DNA of 5,812 bases. It comes from Actinomycetota bacterium. GTDB lineage: Bacteria; Actinomycetota; Acidimicrobiia; Spongiisociales; ZC4RG35. Positions 1 to 5,390 of the stretch are shown here, piece by piece; position 1 is the stretch's first letter; every line of letters begins with the position of its first letter. The notes beneath the pieces were generated by a model. The model ran no database searches, was not told where the DNA came from, and was given only the letters and a program-made list of their open reading frames with translations. The stretch is taken from contig JAKEHF010000024.1 in the NCBI GenBank assembly GCA_022615295.1, positions 1 to 5,812 of the forward strand, read 5' to 3'. Position numbers and translations under genes: made by a program.

Positions 1-527
1 CGGACCCCGGAGAGGATGGGATCGGTCGCGGAGATGATCCCGGTGATCGAGCCTATCCCCAGGGTCACGAGTGTGGTCAAGGAGTCGAGGATCGCCTGAT
101 CTGAAGGGGCCGCGGTGAGGAGGGACAGGGCGGTGGAGACCCTCTCGATCGCCGTCTCCCTGAGGACCCCGGTGGGACGGCCACCGGCGTCCCGGTCGTA
201 CGACCCACCCGGCGGGTCGACGGTCTCAGAATCGATCCCGGCGACGGCGAGTGCCGCGCTGTTGGCCACCGCGACGTGACCGCAATACCGGTAGAGGAGG
301 ACGGGGCGGTCGCCGATCGCGTCATCGATGTCGGCGGCCGTGGGGAGCCGGCGCTCGGCGACCGTCTCGTCGTTGAGTCGATGCCCGATCACGGCTCCGT
401 CGACGGTCTCGGCGTGCCGTCTGGTGAGGGTGAGCACCTCGTCGAGGTCAGGGGCGGCCATCAGCTCGAGACCATTCGTCATGTAGGCCCAGGCAAGGGG
501 GTGGAAGTGATGGTCGTGACGGCTCAT
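1..527 (-). CDS. Amidohydrolase family 3 (YtcJ-like) enzyme, 3' part outside the window
   Basis: The product is a metal-dependent hydrolase of the amidohydrolase superfamily, probably acting on a C-N bond; the substrate cannot be told from sequence. The 175 complete codons seen are the first part of the TIM barrel. D5-x-H7-x-H9 (DHHFHP) matches the family's Asp-x-His-x-His metal motif. Residues 62-63 (LPT, then an acidic helix), RPVLLYRYCGH at 74-84, NSAALAVAGI at 89-98 and the PPGGSYDRDAGGRPTGVLRE segment at 105-124 match the YtcJ pattern of GH, VNSAAL, AGI, GG-I-RD-G-PTG-L-E. The ATG overlaps the stop of the upstream phosphatase gene (ATGA), which supports this start and translational coupling in one operon. 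The oddity is the missing N-terminal segment: family members usually have some 50-70 residues before the metal motif. Those residues cannot lie upstream, since that DNA codes for the phosphatase in another frame. Family assignment is firm; function is open. Confidence 0.85.
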   Translation of the reverse strand, partial: MSRHDHHFHPLAWAYMTNGLELMAAPDLDEVLTLTRRHAETVDGAVIGHRLNDETVAERRLPTAADIDDAIGDRPVLLYRYCGHVAVANSAALAVAGIDSETVDPPGGSYDRDAGGRPTGVLRETAIERVSTALSLLTAAPSDQAILDSLTTLVTLGIGSITGIISATDPILSGV

Positions 528-1330
528 CTCAAGTGCTCCGGGATGTAGGCGGCCACGATCGCACGCAACTCCTCGTGGACCAGGCCATTGCTGGCCACGG
601 TGGCCACCGCGTCGAGCCGGTTCCGATTCCCCTCGTGGTCGGTCACGGAGCCGCCGGCCTCGGTGACGAGGAGGCTTCCTGCGGCGATGTCCCAGGGTTT
701 TATCCCGTAACGGCCCCCGTGCTCCCAATAGGCGTCGAGCCGCCCGGCGGCCACCCAGGCGAGGTCGAGAGCGGCCGCCCCCAGCCTTCGGGTCCCCCGT
801 GACCGGGCCATCACCTGCTCGACGACGTCGAGATAAGCCCTGGCGTGGTCCCTGGTGTCATAGGGGAAACCGGTCACCACCAGCGACTCGTCGAGTGTCG
901 GGGTGTCGGAGACGTGCAGCGGCTCCCCGTTGAGGGTGGCCCCGCCACCGGCGATGGCCACGAACTCGTCGTTTCTTGCCACGTCGATCACCACCCCGAC
1001 GAGGGGCTCGCCGTCGTCCCATAGGGCGACCGACACCGCGACCAAAGGGAGACGTCGGACGAAGTTCACCGTGCCGTCCAAGGGGTCGACGATCCACACC
1101 CTGCCCTCACGCCAATCGGCTCCACCACCCTCCTCGCCGAGACGGGCATCACCGGGGAAGTGGCTGACGATGGTGGCCATGATCGCCTCCTCTGCGGCCC
1201 GATCGACCTGGGTAACCGGGTCGATGGCACCCTTCATCTCGGTCATCAGCTCGGAGAAGAAACCGGTCTGGACGACGTCGGCGCCGGCACGGGCCGCGCG
1301 GACGGCCACCCACACGTCACCTTCCCACAT
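524..1330 (-). CDS. Inositol monophosphatase family protein (SuhB/HisN/CysQ superfamily)
   Basis: This is a Mg2+-dependent, Li+-sensitive-type phosphomonoesterase of 268 residues, the usual length for the family and apparently intact. Metal and catalytic motifs are all present: DPVTQVD at 37-43, GEEGG at 65-69 (metal-binding Glu), WIVDPLDGTVNF at 79-90 (the DP-x-DGT-x-NF signature) and KPWDIAAGSLLVTEAGG at 211-227 with the conserved Trp-Asp. RRLGAAALDLAWVAAGRLDAYWE at 181-203 is the typical substrate-pocket region. The family hydrolyses inositol-1-phosphate, histidinol phosphate, fructose-1,6-bisphosphate or PAP; sequence alone does not separate these, so no symbol is given. The protein is cytosolic, with no signal peptide. 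It starts 42 bp from the divergent lnt start, has no Shine-Dalgarno sequence near its ATG and has a TAGAGT box 7 nt upstream, suggesting leaderless translation. It is the first gene of a two-gene unit with the amidohydrolase. Confidence 0.93.
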   Translation of the reverse strand: MWEGDVWVAVRAARAGADVVQTGFFSELMTEMKGAIDPVTQVDRAAEEAIMATIVSHFPGDARLGEEGGGADWREGRVWIVDPLDGTVNFVRRLPLVAVSVALWDDGEPLVGVVIDVARNDEFVAIAGGGATLNGEPLHVSDTPTLDESLVVTGFPYDTRDHARAYLDVVEQVMARSRGTRRLGAAALDLAWVAAGRLDAYWEHGGRYGIKPWDIAAGSLLVTEAGGSVTDHEGNRNRLDAVATVASNGLVHEELRAIVAAYIPEHLR

Positions 1331-1337
1331 CGGCGGG

Positions 1338-1343
1338 ACTCTA
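1338..1343 (-). promoter_or_regulatory. Probable -10 box (TAGAGT) of the phosphatase-amidohydrolase operon
   Basis: Read on the minus strand, TAGAGT fits TANNNT and ends 7 nt before the ATG at 1330. A transcription start at or next to that ATG would give a leaderless mRNA. No purine-rich ribosome-binding site lies close to the ATG; the nearest AGGAG is over 20 nt away. No good -35 TTGAC is seen. Inferred from sequence only. Confidence 0.5.
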
Positions 1344-1360
1344 AAGACCTTGCTCCTTCC

Positions 1361-1366
1361 TACCCT
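1361..1366 (+). promoter_or_regulatory. Probable -10 box (TACCCT) of the lnt-acsA operon
   Basis: TACCCT fits TANNNT and is followed by exactly 6 nt before the GTG at 1373, so transcription would begin at or beside the start codon. No Shine-Dalgarno sequence precedes that GTG. The box helps choose the GTG at 1373, because the in-frame reading upstream is only antisense to the phosphatase gene. No clear -35 element is seen. Confidence 0.5.
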
Positions 1367-1372
1367 GGGTGT

Positions 1373-2863
1373 GTGCTCGCCCTGCTCCTGGTGGTCGTCG
1401 GCGCGGCCGTCTCCGTTCTCGCCTTCCCCCCGTTCGGGCCGGGTTGGCTCGTCGTTCCCGGTGTTGCCCTCGCCCTGGGCGGGTTACGTCTGGCGACCGG
1501 CCGGCGTCATGGTCTTCTTCTCGGCGCCGTCCACGGTCTGGTCTTCTACGGGGGGCTCATCTGGTGGATCTCCGAGCTTGGTCTGATCGCCGTCATCCCC
1601 CTGGTCGTGGCCCAGGCGGTGTTCCTCACCGTCTACGGGTGGTGGCTCGGGGGACACTCTGCCAAGGCGGGACGGGTGTGGCTGGCCCTGGCGGTGGGGG
1701 GATGGGCGGTCATGGAGCTGCTCCGCTATCGACTGCCGGTGGGCGGGTTCGAGTGGGGAGCGGTGGGATATGCACTGTCCGACCAGGGGTGGGCCAGGTC
1801 GATGGCGTCGGTGATCGGGACCACGGGTCTCACCGTCGCAGTGGTGGGCGTCGCCGCCCTGGCCGTGGTCGAGGTGAGTCGATCCTTGTCATGGTGGTCC
1901 CGGGTGGCGGTGATCGCCCCTCTTGCCCTCGCCGTCGCCCTGATGGCTGTCCCCCTGGGAACCGGCGACCACGCCCCGGTCGAGGTGGCCATCGTCCAGG
2001 GCTCGACCCCCTGTCCCTTCGAGCACTGCCCCCCCGATGAGCGTCTCCGCACCTTCGAGCAGCATCTCGCCCTTACCAAGACCATCGAACCGGGGACCGT
2101 CGACCTGGTGGTCTGGTCCGAGGGGTCCACCGGCGCCCTCAACGCCGACCCGGTGCAGAACGCGGCCGTCGGTGAGGCGATCGCCGCCGAGGCTAGACGG
2201 ATCGGGGCCTGGCTCCTCGTCGGATCGGACCGGCCGGTCAGCGACAGCGAGTGGGTCAACGCCAACGTGGTGTTCGACCCGGAAGGGGAGATCGTCGGGG
2301 AGTACAAAAAGCAACACCCGGTTCCCTTTGGCGAGTACATCCCTTTCCGGCCCTTCTTCACCTCGTGGATATCGGAGCTGGAGCGGGTGCCGCGGGACAT
2401 GATCCCCGGCGAGGGACCGGTGCTCTTCGACACCGGCGGCTATGTCCTGGGTTCTGTGATCTCCTTCGAGGGGGGTTTCTCGCGTTACCCCCGCGAGCAC
2501 GCACGTCTTGGGGCCAACGTCCTGGTCGTGGCCACCAACGAGGGCTCCTATGGTCTCACCCCGGCCTCGGACCAGTTCATCGGGATGACCCGGATGCGCG
2601 CCGCCGAGCTGGGTCTCCCCGTGATCCACGCCGCGGTGACCGGCAAGTCGGTGATCATCGGCTCCGGGGGCGAGCTGGTGACGGAGAAGTCCGGTCTGGC
2701 CACCCAGGAGATCATCTACGGCAGGCTGATTCCCGGGGAGGCGTCGCTATACGCGAGGACGGGGGATGTGTTGATGTTGGCCGCGGCAATCGCCGGTCTC
2801 GGAGTCTGGTGGCGGACGAGGAGACTGGTAGGTTCCCCCGGCCGAAGAGACGAGGAGAGGTGA
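1373..2863 (+). CDS. lnt: Apolipoprotein N-acyltransferase-like protein (Lnt) with Ser at the nucleophile position
   Basis: Lnt transfers an acyl chain from phospholipid to the N-terminal Cys of lipoproteins at the outer face of the cytoplasmic membrane. With the GTG start the protein has 496 residues, normal for Lnt. An N-terminal membrane part (about 1-200, several hydrophobic helices, FPPFG at 18-22, GGFEWGAVGYALSDQ around 123-137) is followed by a nitrilase-fold CN-hydrolase domain (about 205-460) and a last membrane helix near 470. E250 (VVWSEGS), K313 (YKKQHPVPFGEY) and E321 match E. coli Glu267, Lys335 and Glu343. The nucleophile, Cys387 in E. coli, is here S364 in VISFEGGF, although the following Glu (E366, E. 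coli Glu389) is kept. Pro of WPE and Leu of KxHLVPFGE are also changed. The only cysteines are C214 and C219. The longer reading from 1160 is rejected because it overlaps the phosphatase. Family assignment is firm; activity is doubtful or unusual. It is first in an operon with acsA. Confidence 0.87.
   Translation: MLALLLVVVGAAVSVLAFPPFGPGWLVVPGVALALGGLRLATGRRHGLLLGAVHGLVFYGGLIWWISELGLIAVIPLVVAQAVFLTVYGWWLGGHSAKAGRVWLALAVGGWAVMELLRYRLPVGGFEWGAVGYALSDQGWARSMASVIGTTGLTVAVVGVAALAVVEVSRSLSWWSRVAVIAPLALAVALMAVPLGTGDHAPVEVAIVQGSTPCPFEHCPPDERLRTFEQHLALTKTIEPGTVDLVVWSEGSTGALNADPVQNAAVGEAIAAEARRIGAWLLVGSDRPVSDSEWVNANVVFDPEGEIVGEYKKQHPVPFGEYIPFRPFFTSWISELERVPRDMIPGEGPVLFDTGGYVLGSVISFEGGFSRYPREHARLGANVLVVATNEGSYGLTPASDQFIGMTRMRAAELGLPVIHAAVTGKSVIIGSGGELVTEKSGLATQEIIYGRLIPGEASLYARTGDVLMLAAAIAGLGVWWRTRRLVGSPGRRDEER
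2853..2857 (+). promoter_or_regulatory. Shine-Dalgarno site of acsA (AGGAG)
   Basis: AGGAG lies inside the last codons of the Lnt-like gene and is followed by 6 nt (AGGTGA, containing the lnt stop) before the acsA ATG at 2864. This is the only strong ribosome-binding site at a gene start in the window and it fixes the acsA start. It fits a gene translated from within a longer mRNA rather than from its own leaderless promoter. Confidence 0.75.
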
Positions 2864-4813
2864 ATGTCACAGACCCTGGAGAACCTGCTTCGTGAGGACC
2901 GCACCTTCCCACCCCCGGCCTCGTTCGCGGCCACGGCCAATGCTCGGCCGGGCATCCACGAGGAGGCGGCCTCGGGCTATCTCGCCTTCTGGCGGGAGAA
3001 TGCCCTGAGCAGGATCACATGGTTCAAAGAGCCCACGGAGGTCCTCGACGACAGCAATGCGCCGTTCTTCAAGTGGTTCGCCGACGGTGAGCTCAACCTC
3101 TCCTACAACTGTCTCGACAGACATCTCGCAGAGCACGGCGACCAGGTCGCCTATCACTGGGTCGGGGAGCCCGGTGACAAGCGGACGCTGACCTACGCCG
3201 AGGTGGCCAAGGAGGTGAACCGTCTGGCCAACGGTCTTAGGTCGCTTGGCCTCGTCAAGGGGGATCGGGTCGCCCTCTATATGGGCATGATCCCCGAGCT
3301 GCCCATTGCCATGCTTGCCTGCGCCCGCCTCGGCCTGGTCCACTCGGCGGTGTTCGGCGGCTTCTCCTCCGAGGCCCTCTCCAGCCGGATCATCGACGCC
3401 TCGGCCCGTGTCGTGATCACCCAGGACGGAGCCTGGCGCGGTGGCAACGTGGTTCCCCTCAAGGCCAACACCGACCGGGCCCTGGAGGGCACTCCCACCA
3501 TCTCTCACGCCATCGTGGTCAAACGGACCGGTCACGATGTGGACATGGTCGAGGGCAGGGACATCTGGTGGAGCGATCTGGTGGAGGGGCAATCGGAGGA
3601 GTGCGATCCGGTCCCCCTTGGCGCCGAGGACCCCCTCTACATCCTCTACACCTCGGGCACCACCGGCAAGCCCAAGGGCATCGTCCACACCCAGGGGGGC
3701 TATCTGGCGGGGGTCACCACGACCCATAGCTACGTGTTCGACGTCAAGCCGGACACCGACGTCTACTGGTGCGCCGCCGACATCGGCTGGGTGACGGGGC
3801 ACAGCTACATCGTCTACGGCCCCCTGGCCAACCGCACCACCGGGGTCATCTACGAAGGTGCCCCCAACTATCCGGACTTCGACCGGTTGTGGAGCATCGT
3901 CGCCGAGTATGGGGTGACCATCTTCTACACGGCTCCCACTGCGATCAGGTCGTTCATGAAGTGGGGTGACCAATACCCGGCCAAGCACGACCTCTCCTCG
4001 CTCCGTCTCCTGGGGACGGTGGGTGAGCCGATAAACCCGGAGGCTTGGGTCTGGTACCACTTGAACATCGGTGGCGAGAGATGCCCGGTGGTCGACACCT
4101 GGTGGCAGACCGAGACCGGGTGCATCATGATCACCCCGCTGCCCGGCGTCACGGCCACCAAGCCGGGGTCGGCAACCTTCCCCTTCCCCGGGTTCTTCGC
4201 CGACGTGGTCGACGACGCCGGGAACAGCGTTCCCTTAGGTGGTGGCGGGTACTTGGTGATAACCCGTCCCTGGCCAGCGATGGCCCGCACCATCTATGCC
4301 GACGACCAGCGATTCCAGGAGACCTACTGGTCCCGTTTCCCCGGTCGCTATTTCCCGGGAGACGGTTGCAAACGGGACGAGGACGGGTACTTCTGGCTCC
4401 TCGGCCGTGTGGACGACATCATGCTGGTGGCGGGGCACAACATCTCGACGACCGAGGTGGAGTCGGCCCTGGTAAGCCATCCCGCCGTGGCCGAGGCCGC
4501 AGTCGTCGGGCGGAGAGACGAGATCACCGGTCAGGCGATTGCCGCCTTCGTGACCCTCAAGGCCTCGGTGACAGGAGACGACGAGCTGTTGTCGACCCTC
4601 CGTGAGCACGTTGCGGACACTCTCGGACCAATCGCAAAGCCGAGATCGATAGTCTTCACCGCCGATCTGCCCAAGACGAGGTCGGGGAAGATCATGCGTC
4701 GTCTGCTCAAGGACATCTCGGAGAACCGCCAGCTTGGCGACGTGACCACCCTGGCCAACGCCGACATCGTCAGCGAGATCGCCGAGATGGCTACCCAGTC
4801 GACGGAGGACTGA
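2864..4813 (+). CDS. acsA: Acetyl-CoA synthetase (AMP-forming acetate-CoA ligase)
   Basis: The enzyme activates acetate with ATP to acetyl-AMP and then forms acetyl-CoA in the cytosol. It has 649 residues and is complete; the family norm is about 650. The N-terminal Acs cap includes YLAFWRE (39-45) and WFADGELNLSYNCLDRH (71-87). The ATP loop YTSGTTGKPKG is at 262-272, GEP at 387-389, and DTWWQTETG at 411-419. Acyl-pocket residues V310, T311, V386 and W414 are the same residues, even at the same numbers, as those described for Salmonella Acs, where the Trp restricts the pocket to short acids; this argues for acetate over longer acids. The hinge GRVDD is at 516-520. PKTRSGKIMRR at 605-615 holds K611, the lysine acetylated by Pat-type enzymes (Salmonella Lys609), so post-translational control is likely. 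Asn528 (GHNIST) replaces Arg526 of Salmonella. The ATG directly follows the lnt TGA, with AGGAG upstream: the second gene of an operon. Confidence 0.97.
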   Translation: MSQTLENLLREDRTFPPPASFAATANARPGIHEEAASGYLAFWRENALSRITWFKEPTEVLDDSNAPFFKWFADGELNLSYNCLDRHLAEHGDQVAYHWVGEPGDKRTLTYAEVAKEVNRLANGLRSLGLVKGDRVALYMGMIPELPIAMLACARLGLVHSAVFGGFSSEALSSRIIDASARVVITQDGAWRGGNVVPLKANTDRALEGTPTISHAIVVKRTGHDVDMVEGRDIWWSDLVEGQSEECDPVPLGAEDPLYILYTSGTTGKPKGIVHTQGGYLAGVTTTHSYVFDVKPDTDVYWCAADIGWVTGHSYIVYGPLANRTTGVIYEGAPNYPDFDRLWSIVAEYGVTIFYTAPTAIRSFMKWGDQYPAKHDLSSLRLLGTVGEPINPEAWVWYHLNIGGERCPVVDTWWQTETGCIMITPLPGVTATKPGSATFPFPGFFADVVDDAGNSVPLGGGGYLVITRPWPAMARTIYADDQRFQETYWSRFPGRYFPGDGCKRDEDGYFWLLGRVDDIMLVAGHNISTTEVESALVSHPAVAEAAVVGRRDEITGQAIAAFVTLKASVTGDDELLSTLREHVADTLGPIAKPRSIVFTADLPKTRSGKIMRRLLKDISENRQLGDVTTLANADIVSEIAEMATQSTED

Positions 4814-4827
4814 CTCCGGACAGGGCC

Positions 4828-5304
4828 TCAACCCCAGATCACTGCGGCCACCCAAACGACGGTGATGAGAAACCCACCGGCGAGCTCGATGCCAATGGAG
4901 AGGGCGACGGCTCTCAAGGTGGCGATTGTGGAGATCCGGGCCTGCTCACCGCCGCCTCGGCTGCGCTCGAGCAGGTAGATCGTGGCGGCAAAGCCGATGA
5001 AGGCACCCAAGAAGGGGAGGACGAACATCCCCACGACCCCGACGCCCACGGCGAGAAGAAGGTGGCTGACGGGGATCCCGATCTCTTTGAGCCTCCGGCC
5101 GGGATGGAGATACTTGAGGATCGAGGCCACCCCACCGATGGCCAGTGCCAGCAACATCACCACCCATCCCAGGGGAGTCTGCTCCACCACCGCCCATAGG
5201 ACCACGGCTCCCACCACGATGAGCAGACCGGGGACGACGACCACGACCACCCCGACAAGACCGATGAGTATCCCGATTCCCGCCGCCAGGTCGTGGAGGG
5301 CCAC
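4828..5304 (-). CDS. DUF456 domain-containing small membrane protein
   Basis: This 158-residue, very hydrophobic protein resembles DUF456 (PF04306), a family of integral membrane proteins without a known function. Hydrophobic stretches lie at about 8-40 (with VPG at 24-26), 46-64, 78-115 (LPFLGAFIGFAATIYL at 96-111) and 127-157. The second and third stretches are separated by a basic loop, HPGRRLKEIG (67-76), and a polar RSRGGGEQAR loop lies at 115-124. Glycine-rich paired hairpins of this type are typical of the family. The start is a GTG with no Shine-Dalgarno sequence; it directly follows the TGA of a 9-codon in-frame mini-ORF. The gene converges on acsA, with only 14 bp between the stop codons, and is divergent from trpB2. 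No function is assigned. Confidence 0.8.
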   Translation of the reverse strand: MALHDLAAGIGILIGLVGVVVVVVPGLLIVVGAVVLWAVVEQTPLGWVVMLLALAIGGVASILKYLHPGRRLKEIGIPVSHLLLAVGVGVVGMFVLPFLGAFIGFAATIYLLERSRGGGEQARISTIATLRAVALSIGIELAGGFLITVVWVAAVIWG

Positions 5305-5334
5305 TCAGTGATGGGGGGTCGGCGGGCGCGTCAT
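5305..5334 (-). CDS. Putative 9-codon leader peptide (MTRPPTPHH) ahead of the DUF456 gene
   Basis: On the minus strand an ATG at 5334 opens nine codons (Met-Thr-Arg-Pro-Pro-Thr-Pro-His-His) and a TGA that directly abuts the GTG of the DUF456 gene in the same frame. A TATCTT box sits exactly 6 nt before this ATG, the spacing of a leaderless start, while the GTG itself has neither a TANNNT box nor a Shine-Dalgarno sequence upstream. The simplest reading is a leaderless leader ORF that delivers ribosomes to the GTG by termination and re-initiation. Alternatives are UGA readthrough, chance, or a sequencing error. The peptide is proline- and histidine-rich, but a nine-residue composition proves little. 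Confidence 0.4.
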   Translation of the reverse strand: MTRPPTPHH

Positions 5335-5340
5335 GGGCCA

Positions 5341-5346
5341 AAGATA
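5341..5346 (-). promoter_or_regulatory. Probable -10 box (TATCTT) of the leader ORF-DUF456 transcript
   Basis: Read on the minus strand, TATCTT fits TANNNT and is followed by exactly 6 nt (TGGCCC) before the ATG of the 9-codon leader ORF. It is the closest to the TATAAT consensus of the four -10 candidates in the window. No convincing -35 is present. Confidence 0.5.
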
Positions 5347-5378
5347 GGCCCGGCCCCTCATCACCATCTTTGAGGTGT

Positions 5379-5384
5379 AGGTTT
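5379..5384 (+). promoter_or_regulatory. Probable -10 box (TAGGTT) of trpB2
   Basis: TAGGTT fits TANNNT and ends exactly 6 nt (CCGGGC) before the trpB2 ATG at 5391, matching the spacing at the lnt and leader ORF starts. The only purine run nearby, GAGG, is 15 nt from the ATG, too far for a normal ribosome-binding site. A leaderless mRNA is inferred. Confidence 0.5.
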
Positions 5385-5390
5385 CCGGGC

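Noticed and set aside
216..409. Repeated 12-mer GTCGACGGTCTC
   Set aside because: Both copies lie in the amidohydrolase gene and encode the common Glu-Thr-Val-Asp; two copies in GC-rich coding DNA are not a repeat element.
1160..1372. Upstream extension of the Lnt-like reading frame to an ATG at 1160
   Set aside because: This stretch is antisense to the well-supported phosphatase 5' end, is not hydrophobic like an Lnt N-terminus, and would pass through both promoters. The GTG at 1373 gives the normal Lnt start and length.
903..1586. Plus-strand open frame of about 227 codons
   Set aside because: It spans the phosphatase (antisense), the divergent promoter region and the Lnt start in another frame; its Ser/Pro/Arg-rich product has no recognisable domain.
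2867..4060. Open frame of nearly 400 codons on the minus strand inside acsA
   Set aside because: It is antisense to a strongly recognised acsA reading frame in GC-rich DNA, where such frames stay open by codon bias. Its translation has low-complexity Gly/Val/Asp/His-rich character and no family likeness.
4803..4818. Hairpin as an intrinsic terminator for acsA
   Set aside because: The stem is only 5 bp, includes the stop codon in its loop, and no T-rich tract follows on either strand.
4235..4855. Minus-strand open frame across the acsA 3' end
   Set aside because: Antisense shadow of acsA, and it overlaps the end of the better-supported DUF456 gene in a different frame.
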